The notes: generated by a model from the letters alone, not told the origin. A stretch of 64,000 nt of DNA from Spartinivicinus marinus (GCF_026309355.1 NZ_JAPJZK010000001.1:6379411-6443410); one strand, 5' to 3'. Counted from the stretch's first letter, positions 36,924-46,437 are shown. Numbers and translations: made by a program.

Positions 36924-37544
36924 ATGAAAAAAGTAGTTATGTCTAAAAACACTAATAATAGTGATAGTCCTTCCCCCTCTTCTCCCCCACAACAACCTTA
37001 TATCAGTGCCAATGAATTATTACCTGTTGATGATAAGCAAAAGAGTATTCTCAACAAAAGAGCAACTGAACTTGCTGAAACAAAAACTGAACTCGCCTTA
37101 AAAAGCACTAATCAAGAAGAGTATATCCGATTTAAACTTGGCCAAAGCGAGCAGTATGGAATTCCATATCATTATTTAGAGGAAATCACTTATGCCAATA
37201 ACATATCAAAGGTACCTTGCGTGCCCTCTCACATCGCAGGCGTCATTAACTGGCGAGGCAGCTTACTAGCCGTGCTAAATCTAGCTATTTTTTTTAATAT
37301 AGAAGCGAGTGAGGTAACTGATGATAGTCGAGTAATCATTGTTACAGCAAGCAGTATTACTGCTGGTATTCTGGTCAGTGAAATAGAAGAAAATAATACG
37401 TACTCTCCTAATATGCTCGCTCCCCCTATTTCATCTGAACGAGTAACCAACATTGACTATGTTAAAGGTATCTATAAAGGAACTATCACCATTATTGATC
37501 TTACTGCTATCTTTAGTGATAAAGCTTTAGAGGTCAATCAATAA
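36924..37544 (+). CDS. cheW: CheW-like coupling protein 2 with disordered N-terminus
   Basis: The open frame also allows TTG 36912; I start at ATG 36924 (206 residues), and ATG 36939 is another option. The first 55 residues are Ser/Pro/Asn-rich and look disordered. The CheW domain follows with FKLGQSEQYGIPYHYLEEI and VPSHIAGVINWRGSLLAVLNL. It matches WspD in order. Together with CheW 1 it gives the pathway two different couplers. Confidence 0.85.
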   Translation: MKKVVMSKNTNNSDSPSPSSPPQQPYISANELLPVDDKQKSILNKRATELAETKTELALKSTNQEEYIRFKLGQSEQYGIPYHYLEEITYANNISKVPCVPSHIAGVINWRGSLLAVLNLAIFFNIEASEVTDDSRVIIVTASSITAGILVSEIEENNTYSPNMLAPPISSERVTNIDYVKGIYKGTITIIDLTAIFSDKALEVNQ

Positions 37545-37574
37545 GATTATCATCACTATTTTGAGGTAGTAGTA

Positions 37575-39104
37575 ATGGATACGAGGGTGCAGTCTCTCAA
37601 TGAACAAATGGGAATAGATACAAAGCAGCAGCTTGCTCGAAAGCAGTTTATGAGCTTTTCAGAAGCAGACGAAAATATACTATTAGATATGTTACCAGAG
37701 GTAAAAAACCGACTTGAGATAATTGTTGATGACTTCTATCAAAACTTTCAACGCTATCCTGAACTGGACAATATAATTACTAATGCAGACTCTAGTATTG
37801 ATCGGCTAAGACAATCCATGCGCAAATATTTGCTTGAAATGTTTCAAGGCAACTATTCTGCTAGCTATTTTGAAAGCCGCTGTCGTATGGGTTCCATACA
37901 TAGTCAAATTGGCGTTACCCCCCGCTGGTTCATCGGCAGTATGCCAATTTACCTTCACCATTTTCATCACATCATCGAAGAAAAGTATCACTTCCGATCT
38001 AAATTACGCCAACAGGCAATGAGTGCGGTAGGAAAAATATTCTGCCTTGACTTACAACTCGTGATGGATGCTTATACCTATAATTTAATAGCTGATCTTA
38101 GCAAATCTAAAATACATATAGAAACCCATGTTAAAAAATATGGCTCATTTATAGGCAAAGTTGCTGCTGGAAACTTAAAAGATCGCATTACAATCAATGG
38201 CGATGATGAAGTCGCTCTGTTAGGGCAAAACCTTAATAATATGACAGCTAAACTTGCTACAATGGCAGGTCAAACCAAAGATGCTAGTCAAGCAATTATT
38301 GAAACTCTTAATCAAGTCAAAGGTGCCATTACTTCCCAGTCTTCAGGTGCATCTGAGCAAGCTGCTGCCGTTATTCAAACCACTGCAACACTGCAAGAAA
38401 TAAAAGCAACTTCTAGTCAAACGCTGGAAAAAGCAAAACTGCTTGGAAAAATGGCAGAGCGCACTCATGAGGAAAGCGAGCAAGGTCTGGAAGCGGTAAA
38501 ACGCTGTGTTGAAGGTATGAATGCTATCCGTGAGCGAGTAGAAGGAATTGCGCATACTATTTTAGCGCTTAGCGAACAAACCCAACAAATTGGTGATATT
38601 ACGGCAGCAGTTACCGGGTTAGCACAACAACTGAAAATGCTAGCGCTTAATGCATCAATTGAAGCAGCTAAAGCCGGTGAATCAGGCAAAGGGTTTGGCG
38701 TAGTTGCTTCTGAAGTTAAAGAGCTTGCTGAGCAATCACAACAGTCAACAGCCCAAGTACAAAAAATCCTTCAAGATATTCGCCATGCAACAGATCGAGC
38801 AGTAATGGCCACTGAAGAAGGAAGCAAAGGGGTTGATCAAGGGGTTGAACTGGTTGCTCAATCAGGAGAAACCATGCAGAAGCTAGGCGAAGTGATTCGT
38901 GAAACCACAATGGCAAGCCAACAAATCGTTGCAGCTGTTGGCCAAGAGGTAGCAGGAATTGATCAAGTCACCATTGCAATGAGAGAAATAAAGGAAGTCA
39001 CTAGTCAGTTTGTCAGCGATACAGAGCAAACCAAACAGGCTACCAGTAAGTTAATGGAACTGGCAGAACAGCTCGGGCAAAATGTAAGCGCTTTTAAGCT
39101 TTAA
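37575..39104 (+). CDS. Soluble globin-coupled chemoreceptor (HemAT-like)
   Basis: The 509-residue receptor has GAGG 8 nt before its start. Residues 20-175 form a sensor globin, with RCRMGSIHSQIGVTPRWFIGS carrying the likely haem-binding His. A HAMP-like stretch (180-235) and a methyl-accepting signalling domain follow, with tip LKMLALNASIEAAKAGESGKGFGVVASEVKELAEQS. There are no membrane helices, so it is cytoplasmic. HemAT-type proteins sense oxygen (or CO, NO) through the haem. It is the only receptor in the CheA block, so it is the likely input. Confidence 0.92.
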   Translation: MDTRVQSLNEQMGIDTKQQLARKQFMSFSEADENILLDMLPEVKNRLEIIVDDFYQNFQRYPELDNIITNADSSIDRLRQSMRKYLLEMFQGNYSASYFESRCRMGSIHSQIGVTPRWFIGSMPIYLHHFHHIIEEKYHFRSKLRQQAMSAVGKIFCLDLQLVMDAYTYNLIADLSKSKIHIETHVKKYGSFIGKVAAGNLKDRITINGDDEVALLGQNLNNMTAKLATMAGQTKDASQAIIETLNQVKGAITSQSSGASEQAAAVIQTTATLQEIKATSSQTLEKAKLLGKMAERTHEESEQGLEAVKRCVEGMNAIRERVEGIAHTILALSEQTQQIGDITAAVTGLAQQLKMLALNASIEAAKAGESGKGFGVVASEVKELAEQSQQSTAQVQKILQDIRHATDRAVMATEEGSKGVDQGVELVAQSGETMQKLGEVIRETTMASQQIVAAVGQEVAGIDQVTIAMREIKEVTSQFVSDTEQTKQATSKLMELAEQLGQNVSAFKL

Positions 39105-39113
39105 GGTAGCTTT

Positions 39114-41450
39114 ATGCCACTAGATAAAGACCTTATCCAACGTTTACTTGTCACCTTTGCCGTTGAACTTGAAGAGCAATGCCAAATAATTACAGATAAA
39201 CTGCTGTTCACCGAGCAAAATTCATGCAACGAAGAAGAGCTGAATAATAATTACAATACTATTTTTCGCTCAGCGCATAACATAAAAGGCGCTGCAACGG
39301 GTATAGAGCTACAAGAATTAGCCGATATTGCTCACCATATCGAATCAATCATTAGCCAGCTTAAAGAAAATAAACAACCGCCTCAATCTGACACAATTGA
39401 CTTATTCCTTAAATCGCTTGATGGAATGAAAAGCATTTTATCTGCAAAACAGCAAAATATTGATTTCCCTGATAATGTTAAACCACTTATTGAACAGCTA
39501 GCTCAACATAAAATATCAGCAGATGCTTTATCAACAAAATCTGCAATGGATACAGTTCAACCAACACAAGAGCCGGGTAACTCATTGTCGGCGGAGCCAC
39601 CAACCGCTCGCCAGCCAACACCAGAACTTACGGAAAAACCAACCAATAGTTTGGCAAAGAGTAGTGCTACAGCACCTATTTTCAAAAAAAATGAAATTGT
39701 AAAAATCAACTTAGATAAACTAACAAAAATAGATGCATTATCTGAAGAATTACAAGTTACTAAAATTGAAATGGAGAATAATCTTGTATTACTAAACAAT
39801 TTTCAAGTAATCGTAAGGGATTTTCTATCAATCTGGAAAAAAGCACAGCCTGCTTGGTGTAGAATGGCCACTGAGAAGTTACCCGTGGAGATATCTCAAT
39901 TACTTTGCGATGGTAATAAAACTGTTTCAACGATTAATAACATCACATCAACCTTATATAAAAATTTTCGTTCTACCAGTAATCAATTAGGTGTCCTTTC
40001 AACAGCACTCCAAGGTAATGTACGAATTATGCGGTTAGTTCCTGCTGCAACCCTATTCACGCCTTTAACAAGAACAGTACGAGATATCGCTAAAGAGCTT
40101 GGCAAAGAAATCAATTTATCTGTAACAGGGGATGAAATTGAAATTGATCGGAGTGTATTAGAAGGTATTCATGACCCTGTAGTCCACTTACTACGTAATG
40201 CTATTGATCATGGTATAGAGCTACCCGCTGATCGACTACAAACAGGAAAATCTAAAGCAGGCCAATTAACTGTCACCATCCAAAGCCATGGAAGTGAAAT
40301 CATTATTATCATTAAAGATGATGGCACCGGGCTCAATGTACCTCAAATTGCTAAAGTTGCTTTAAAAAATAAAATCATTTCTGAAAAAGCATTAGAAAAA
40401 TTAAGCGATGATGAAGTGATAGACTTAATTTTCTGTCCAGGATTTTCCACCAAAGAAACCATCACAAAAATCTCTGGTCGTGGTGTTGGACTTGACATCG
40501 TTCGGGAAAACATAAAAAATTTAAAAGGCAATATTTTAGTTTCAACAGAAAAAAATAAAGGAACAAGTTTTACATTACACTTACCCGTAACTCTTGCTAC
40601 AGAGCATGGGTTATTAATTCGAACCAGTGAAACCATTTTTGCTATTCCCACGACGGCTGTTGAGCGAGTTAGAGAAATTGACGAACACCAAATTATACAA
40701 GTAGAAGCTTGCCTTGCAATTTTATATGAAAATAAAGCGGTTCCCTTACGCAAACTCACAACAATTTTAAACTTACCCGAAAAAAATACAGCTCAAGACG
40801 ACAATCATTACTCAGTTGTCATTATCGCTAAAGGTTGGAGCATGGTCGCACTCATGGTAGATGAAGTTATTGGTGAACGGGAAATTATTATTAAACCCTT
40901 GCAACCTCCTTTAATGTCTGTCAAAAATATCATTGGAGGTGCCTTTATGGGTAGTGGTAATATCGTCATGGTATTAAACCCTGCTGATTTGGTAGATTCG
41001 GCTTTAAATTCCATCATACACATTTCTCACATTACCAAGCCCATCACTCAAGAGAAAAAAAAGCAAGCACGTATTTTAGTTGTCGATGACTCCATTACCA
41101 CACGCACATTAGAACAAAATATCTTGGAAAGTGTAGGCTATAAAGTCAGTGTAACGGTAGATGGTTTGCAAGCCTGGAAACTGGTTCAGCAAGAGTCATT
41201 TGATCTCATCGTTGCCGACGTTGAGATGCCAGAAATGAATGGGTTTCAGCTAACTGAAAAGATTAAATCTAATGAGAAATATGCCTCTATACCCGTTATT
41301 ATTGTCAGCTCGTTAGCCAACGAGGAAGATCAACGTCGAGGCTTAGCTGTTGGTGCAGATGCTTATATCGTTAAAGGCCAGTTTGAAACTAAAGTATTAC
41401 TAGAAACGGTATCTAGGGTTTTAACAACTTATGGATATCAAGCAGCCTAA
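39114..41450 (+). CDS. cheA: Hybrid CheA histidine kinase with C-terminal receiver (WspE-like)
   Basis: The 778-residue protein starts 9 bp after the receptor gene with AAGG upstream. Domains in order are Hpt (1-110, phospho-acceptor His in FRSAHNIKGAA), a Pro/Thr/Gln linker (110-190), dimerisation and ATPase core (about 195-490, N box HLLRNAIDHGIE, G boxes DDGTGL and GRGVGLDIV), CheW-like regulatory domain (about 495-630) and receiver (about 648-770, Asp in LIVADVEMPEMNG). It should phosphorylate the CheB and HD-GYP receivers under receptor control; its own receiver probably acts as a phosphate sink or tuner. Confidence 0.93.
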   Translation: MPLDKDLIQRLLVTFAVELEEQCQIITDKLLFTEQNSCNEEELNNNYNTIFRSAHNIKGAATGIELQELADIAHHIESIISQLKENKQPPQSDTIDLFLKSLDGMKSILSAKQQNIDFPDNVKPLIEQLAQHKISADALSTKSAMDTVQPTQEPGNSLSAEPPTARQPTPELTEKPTNSLAKSSATAPIFKKNEIVKINLDKLTKIDALSEELQVTKIEMENNLVLLNNFQVIVRDFLSIWKKAQPAWCRMATEKLPVEISQLLCDGNKTVSTINNITSTLYKNFRSTSNQLGVLSTALQGNVRIMRLVPAATLFTPLTRTVRDIAKELGKEINLSVTGDEIEIDRSVLEGIHDPVVHLLRNAIDHGIELPADRLQTGKSKAGQLTVTIQSHGSEIIIIIKDDGTGLNVPQIAKVALKNKIISEKALEKLSDDEVIDLIFCPGFSTKETITKISGRGVGLDIVRENIKNLKGNILVSTEKNKGTSFTLHLPVTLATEHGLLIRTSETIFAIPTTAVERVREIDEHQIIQVEACLAILYENKAVPLRKLTTILNLPEKNTAQDDNHYSVVIIAKGWSMVALMVDEVIGEREIIIKPLQPPLMSVKNIIGGAFMGSGNIVMVLNPADLVDSALNSIIHISHITKPITQEKKKQARILVVDDSITTRTLEQNILESVGYKVSVTVDGLQAWKLVQQESFDLIVADVEMPEMNGFQLTEKIKSNEKYASIPVIIVSSLANEEDQRRGLAVGADAYIVKGQFETKVLLETVSRVLTTYGYQAA

Positions 41451-41496
41451 TCATTTGCCATATAATCATGTTTTTTTATAAATAGAGTCCTTACCA

Positions 41497-42561
41497 ATGA
41501 TTAAGGTACTGATTTGTGATGATTCTCAGGTAATAGTCGAGCTATTAACAGCTATTTTAGAAAGCACAAATGATTTCCAAGTAGTCGGCAAGGCTTTTAA
41601 TGGCAAAGAAGCCGTTGCTCTGGCAAAACAACTAAAACCCGATATCATTACTATGGATATTCGTATGCCAGTGATGAATGGGTTTGAGGCGACTCGTCTT
41701 ATCATGGCTGAACAGCCGACACCTATCGTCGTTGTGAGTGCTAGTGTTAACACTTCAGATTTACAAATAACGTTTAAAGCTTTAGAAGCTGGTGCTTTAT
41801 CCGTTATCGAAAAGCCGCAGCTATCATCTAATAATGCTTATCAATCCATTAATCGGGAATTACTAGATACGTTACATGCAATGGCTGAAGTAAAAGTTAT
41901 TCATCACCACTTGCATTTAAAGTCACTCATAAACAGTCCACATTACCAACCAGTGGAATTAGCAACATTAAAAGTTGAACATTATGAACTTATTGCCATT
42001 GGATGCTCTACTGGAGGGCCAATTGCACTTATTCAGCTGTTAAAAAAGCTACCTGTGAACTTTCAATTACCTATCCTCATTACTCAACATATCTCTCCTG
42101 GTTTTGTCGATGGTTTAATTGAATGGTTAAATTGCTACACAGCACTCTCTGTATTAAAGGCTGTAGATGGTGAAAAAATTGAGCCAGGTTATATTTATTT
42201 TGCACCTGACCATTGCCATTTGACCGTCATTAAAAAAAATAATCGTTTATATTGTCAACTTATTGATGCCCCTCCAGTTAAGGGGATCAGACCTTCTGTG
42301 AACTACCTGTTCAACTCTATTGCGGTCTGTTGTGGTCAACATGCTATTGCCATCTTATTAACAGGCATGGGAGACGATGGTGCTATTGGAATGGAGGCCA
42401 TTCACCAAGCAAATGGTTATACTATAATTCAAGATCAACCCAGCGCTATCGTATATGGTATGCCAGAGGCTGCCTTATCAAGAAAGGCGGTTAGTGCTGT
42501 TGTCAAACTATCTGAAATGGCTGAGTTTATCATTCGACTTTTATATCAAAACTCAAAGTAA
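41497..42561 (+). CDS. cheB: CheB methylesterase (WspF-like)
   Basis: The 354-residue protein has a receiver (1-125, Asp in IITMDIRMPVMNG) and a CheB methylesterase domain (about 165-350) with the catalytic Ser in GCSTGGP, His in ITQHISPGF and Asp in LTGMGDDGAIGM. It removes receptor methyl groups when phosphorylated by CheA and so resets sensitivity. It ends the chemosensory block and converges on an unknown gene 3 bp away. Confidence 0.93.
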   Translation: MIKVLICDDSQVIVELLTAILESTNDFQVVGKAFNGKEAVALAKQLKPDIITMDIRMPVMNGFEATRLIMAEQPTPIVVVSASVNTSDLQITFKALEAGALSVIEKPQLSSNNAYQSINRELLDTLHAMAEVKVIHHHLHLKSLINSPHYQPVELATLKVEHYELIAIGCSTGGPIALIQLLKKLPVNFQLPILITQHISPGFVDGLIEWLNCYTALSVLKAVDGEKIEPGYIYFAPDHCHLTVIKKNNRLYCQLIDAPPVKGIRPSVNYLFNSIAVCCGQHAIAILLTGMGDDGAIGMEAIHQANGYTIIQDQPSAIVYGMPEAALSRKAVSAVVKLSEMAEFIIRLLYQNSK

Positions 42562-42563
42562 CG

Positions 42564-43088
42564 CTAATCAAAAAAATGCTTTGACAGCACCAAAATCAAC
42601 CCCATTATTTGAAAAAATAACGCAATATTACTCAAATCATTATTTTTCTGTTCTAGTTCTCTAGCCTGAGTTAAAAAGTCTAGTTTTTCACCATAAATCC
42701 TATTAATTTGATCAGTAGTATGTTGCTTATACTGAGCAACACCCTTTAAAAACAAAGTATATAATTGTTCACTATTGTCTTCAATTTTAGGGGGAATAGC
42801 AACATTAATAGTGTTTAACACATCTGAAATAAAGTTAATAAGATACTTTTGTGGGGTTTCCTGAGCAACTAATAAAATTGCCGTATCTTTTTTCAGCTCA
42901 AACAACTGGTAATCCTGCCAAAGTTGCATAATAGTTTGCTCTATTGACTCAGCTTGGTCGTGAAGCGATTTAATTTTGTCATTATTCTCTGTTACCAGAT
43001 AGCTGTTCATTACTGCTGAAATCACTGTCATCATTACTCCCGACAAAATGAGTACAACGGATGTCAGATATTTAAGTCGTTTTTTCAT
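42564..43088 (-). CDS. Hypothetical membrane protein
   Basis: The 174-residue protein has a membrane helix near residues 8-28, about 125 mostly helical residues rich in Gln, Asp and Lys, and a second hydrophobic helix at the C-terminus (about 152-170). This is the shape of a four-helix-bundle periplasmic sensor between two membrane spans but without any signalling domain. The function is unknown. It is convergent with cheB and divergent from the NCS1 permease. Confidence 0.55.
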   Translation of the reverse strand: MKKRLKYLTSVVLILSGVMMTVISAVMNSYLVTENNDKIKSLHDQAESIEQTIMQLWQDYQLFELKKDTAILLVAQETPQKYLINFISDVLNTINVAIPPKIEDNSEQLYTLFLKGVAQYKQHTTDQINRIYGEKLDFLTQARELEQKNNDLSNIALFFQIMGLILVLSKHFFD

Positions 43089-43193
43089 CGTGTTCTATCC
43101 CATGCATCCTTGTTGATATCTAAGTATAATGCCGGGTAAGCTTAACCGCTTCATGCACTGAAAAATAACAAGCATAAATAGAGACTAACGGAC

Positions 43194-44684
43194 ATGACAG
43201 CCACTTCTCACTTGTCACCGAACCACTCCCAATCAACTTCAACCATAGAACATTTGGCTTTACATGACAGCGCTTACTACAATCCTGATATTGCTCCTAC
43301 CTTGCCTTGCCAACGTACCTGGACAAAGTGGCATATTGCTGCGCTTTGGGTAGGCATGGCCATTTGTGTACCCACCTATATGCTAGGTGGCGTTCTCACA
43401 AGTTACTTTGGTTTAAGCGTAGGCGAGGCATTAATAACTATATTGCTCGCCAATATTGTCATTCTTATTCCATTAACGCTAAATGCTTGCCCTGGCACTC
43501 AGTATGGCATTCCATTTCCTGTCGTATTACGCTCTTCATTTGGCATAGTCGGTTCTAATATACCTTGTTTAATTCGCGCGCTGGTTGCCTGCGGCTGGTT
43601 TGGAATTCAAACTTTATTTGGGGGGCTAGCTATCCATATCCTGCTATCTACTTTTTTTGACGGCTGGGCAAGTTTGGCATCAGTAGGAGAAGTCATTGGC
43701 TTCTTTATTTTTTTAATATTAAACCTAATTGTTGTGATTAAAGGTGCCAACGCCATTAAGTGGCTAGAAACCCTTTCAGCACCACTGTTATTACTCGTAG
43801 GTATCGGGTTAATGGCTTGGGCAATGCCCCACATCTCAATGGAACAATTACTCGAAGAGCCTGCTAAACGTCCAGCAACAGATAGTGTTTGGCACTACTT
43901 TTTTGCAGGGTTAACCGCGATGGTTGGCTTTTGGGCTACCCTATCGTTAAATATTCCTGATTTTAGCCGTTATGCCCAAAGCCAAAAAGCACAAATTACC
44001 GGCCAAATCATAGGGCTGCCATTGACAATGTTTTTCTTTGCTGCACTGGGTGTTGTCATGACAGCTGCGTCTCCCACACTGGTCGGAGAAACCATTGCAG
44101 ATCCGATCCATTTAATTGGAAAAATAGAAAACCCTCTGATTGTTGCAGTTTCTATGAGCATTTTAATTATTGCAACACTTTCTACCAATACAGCCGCTAA
44201 TGTGGTTTCTCCCACCAATGATATTCAAAATATTGCCCCCAAATATATCAACCAAACCACAGGCGTACTACTAACGGGGTTGATTGGGGTAGTTCTAATG
44301 AGCTGGGAGTTATTAAAAAAGCTGGGCTTGATTGCCTCAACAGTAAGTGTAGAAAGCCTATATTCCAATTGGCTGATTGGTTACTCCTGTTTATTAGGCC
44401 CAATCGCCGGTATTATGATCGTTGACTATTTTATCATTAAGCAACAACGGCTCGATATTCGCTCACTGTATACCACGGATGGTCATTATCCTCGATTTAA
44501 CAAAGCAGGCTTTATTGCCTTGATAATACCCACGCTCATCACGTTTGTTGCCATCATGTACAATGTCATACCTTGGTTTTACGACTATGGCTGGTTTACT
44601 GGCTCACTAACCGGAGGGTTAATATATTATCTGGTCAGCCCCAGCTCACAAACACATTATCAACTGGTAACAAAATCGTCATAA
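43194..44684 (+). CDS. NCS1 family nucleobase/hydantoin permease
   Basis: The 496-residue protein has about twelve membrane helices. NCS1 marks include WTKWHIAALWVGMAICVPTYML near residue 45, the GTQYGIPFPVVLRSSFG substrate-site region near residue 100, and VACGWFGIQTLFGG in helix 3. These symporters take up uracil, cytosine, allantoin, hydantoins or thiamine precursors with Na+ or H+. No catabolic genes lie next to it, so the substrate cannot be named. Confidence 0.9.
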   Translation: MTATSHLSPNHSQSTSTIEHLALHDSAYYNPDIAPTLPCQRTWTKWHIAALWVGMAICVPTYMLGGVLTSYFGLSVGEALITILLANIVILIPLTLNACPGTQYGIPFPVVLRSSFGIVGSNIPCLIRALVACGWFGIQTLFGGLAIHILLSTFFDGWASLASVGEVIGFFIFLILNLIVVIKGANAIKWLETLSAPLLLLVGIGLMAWAMPHISMEQLLEEPAKRPATDSVWHYFFAGLTAMVGFWATLSLNIPDFSRYAQSQKAQITGQIIGLPLTMFFFAALGVVMTAASPTLVGETIADPIHLIGKIENPLIVAVSMSILIIATLSTNTAANVVSPTNDIQNIAPKYINQTTGVLLTGLIGVVLMSWELLKKLGLIASTVSVESLYSNWLIGYSCLLGPIAGIMIVDYFIIKQQRLDIRSLYTTDGHYPRFNKAGFIALIIPTLITFVAIMYNVIPWFYDYGWFTGSLTGGLIYYLVSPSSQTHYQLVTKSS

Positions 44685-44692
44685 AAATAAGG

Positions 44693-44959
44693 TTAGCTTA
44701 CTACCCCTGCAGCTACTCGTAACTGATATTTTTCTTCTTCCGAAAAATCATCCCAATGCCGGTCTTGCAAAGCACCTTCTAGAGAGTACAAGTAATAGCA
44801 GACCGGCAAACGCTGTCCAGTATCTGCAGATAACATTTGGTAAGCAGTGGCTGAGCCCACTTTTGCTAAATCGTCAAAGGTCTTAATATTGATACTGGCT
44901 AGCCGTTTGGCAACTGTTTTTCCTATATTGCGGAACTGGGTTAGCTCACTTTGTTTCAT
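44693..44959 (-). CDS. TfoX C-terminal-domain protein
   Basis: The 88-residue protein matches the helix-hairpin-helix C-terminal domain of TfoX/Sxy: FRNIGKTVAKRLASINIKTFDDL, then GSATAYQML and YYLYSLEGALQDRHW. The TfoX N-terminal domain is absent, so it is a stand-alone domain, as is common. TfoX proteins help induce competence genes; whether this short form does so is unknown. Confidence 0.85.
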   Translation of the reverse strand: MKQSELTQFRNIGKTVAKRLASINIKTFDDLAKVGSATAYQMLSADTGQRLPVCYYLYSLEGALQDRHWDDFSEEEKYQLRVAAGVVS

Positions 44960-45054
44960 ATCATTACCTATTACTTATCTGATTCCTTATTTCACCAGAA
45001 TAATCTTGGCCTATAATTTTATAAATGCCCAACCTCTGAAGGAAATGTCTGCCA

Positions 45055-45903
45055 TTGTCCTCCACGACTCCCCAACGGTTCTGCCAAGCGACTAAACTTT
45101 TTACCATTTGTCATATACTGCCGATTATCTTTTGCCACAATCTTTATGCAAATGAAACTGTCAAAATCTGTGATGATGATGGGGAATGGCCTCCTTTTAT
45201 TTACTACCAAAGAGTTAATGGTAAACCAGACAAAAGTAAACTCACTGGAGCCTCTGTTGAGCTGATTGATGCAGCGTTCAAGCTAACCAGTTTCTCTTAT
45301 AGTTTGCACCTACTTCCTTGGCAGCGCTGCCTTGATGAAGTAAATCATTTTGGAAAACGAGGTAACTTTGAAGCACTCACCAATGCAAGCTTTAGCATGG
45401 AACGTGCGAAAAAGTACTATGCAACAACTTCAATCTATCAGTTACACAGTGGAATATTTTATTCAAAAGATAAGTTCCCCGATGGCCCTGTCATTAATCA
45501 GCCATCTGACCTTAATAACTTCAAACTCTGTGGAGTACTAGGTTACAATTACGAATACTTATACACAAAATATGGGCTTAATAAGAACAAAACCATTAAT
45601 ACCGGCGCTAATAATATTTTTTCTGTACTCACAATGATTGCGAATAACCGTTGTGATATTTTTGAAAATAGTCTTGAACCTATATATGGCGCTGTACTGT
45701 TAGGTAAATACACCTTACCTAGTAATATTGCCAGTGCCCCATTAGTCAATGTTGATAACATTGACTACCATATCCATATTGCAAAAACATCTCCACGTGC
45801 TCATAAAATACTCACAGAGCTTAACCAAGCTATTTTAATTTTACAGCATCAAGGGGTATCCAAAAAAATATTTGATAAGTATTTAAAGTCTCTCAGGCAT
45901 TAA
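45055..45903 (+). CDS. Lone SBP_bac_3 solute-binding protein
   Basis: The first ATG in this frame lies far inside the mature protein, so the start must be non-ATG. TTG 45055 has GAAGGA 11 nt upstream and gives a leader ending in NLYANE. The 282-residue product shows the family 3 binding fold: ICDDDGEWPPFIYY, GASVELIDAAFKL, LPWQRCLDEV and a C-terminal GVSKKIFDKYLK. A short ATG frame (45045-45095) uses the same ribosome site and overlaps the start. There are no permease genes nearby. Confidence 0.75.
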   Translation: MSSTTPQRFCQATKLFTICHILPIIFCHNLYANETVKICDDDGEWPPFIYYQRVNGKPDKSKLTGASVELIDAAFKLTSFSYSLHLLPWQRCLDEVNHFGKRGNFEALTNASFSMERAKKYYATTSIYQLHSGIFYSKDKFPDGPVINQPSDLNNFKLCGVLGYNYEYLYTKYGLNKNKTINTGANNIFSVLTMIANNRCDIFENSLEPIYGAVLLGKYTLPSNIASAPLVNVDNIDYHIHIAKTSPRAHKILTELNQAILILQHQGVSKKIFDKYLKSLRH

Positions 45904-45948
45904 CTAAACAAAACTTATTCTTAAAGCTTACCCTTTAATATTGTTCTT

Positions 45949-46437
45949 TTAATGGTATGCTAGTTTTTCTAAAATACTAGCTAATTCAACTTTGCTTTTG
46001 AAAACAATTGCCACTAGTCCTTCCTCCTTATGGCCAGGACGCTCCTTTACCACTACCATCAACCCAGTCTTTTGATTAACGGCTTTACCAATATCTTGAT
46101 ACGATTTATCAATAACGCTGAATAAGCCATCCTTTTTTTCCTTTAAGTGCTTAACTTCTATTTCCAGTTTTCTCACTGACCAATGATTTTGAGCAGCGAG
46201 GCGAATCAGTTGCATCTGCATTTGTGGCTCTTTTAAAGTCACAATATGCCTGATATAAGAAGATTTAAATCGATGGACTTTAAGCAGTGCTTTTACCATC
46301 GGATTTAATGTAGCAAATCTTGACCAATGAGATATTTCCGACCTGGACACCCCTAGCTGGCTGGCAATTTGCTTTTGTGTCAATCCTTGAGCTTTGAGTT
46401 TTTTGCACTCATCTACCTGTAACCAAAAGTCATCCAT
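45949..46437 (-). CDS. Orphan ParB-type helix-turn-helix protein
   Basis: The 162-residue protein carries the central DNA-binding region of ParB/KorB proteins: LTQKQIASQLGVSRSEISHWSR near residue 19 as HTH, then LKVHRFKSSYIRHIVTL and NHWSVRKLEIEV. The N-terminal ParB CTPase/nuclease domain and a ParA partner are missing. It is probably a DNA-binding regulator or the remnant of a plasmid partition gene. The C-terminal 50 residues look like a small alpha/beta domain of unknown role. Confidence 0.7.
   Translation of the reverse strand: MDDFWLQVDECKKLKAQGLTQKQIASQLGVSRSEISHWSRFATLNPMVKALLKVHRFKSSYIRHIVTLKEPQMQMQLIRLAAQNHWSVRKLEIEVKHLKEKKDGLFSVIDKSYQDIGKAVNQKTGLMVVVKERPGHKEEGLVAIVFKSKVELASILEKLAYH

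Noticed and set aside
44693..44959. TfoX C-terminal protein as evidence of a competence locus
   Set aside because: Stand-alone TfoX C-terminal domains are common and no competence genes lie nearby.
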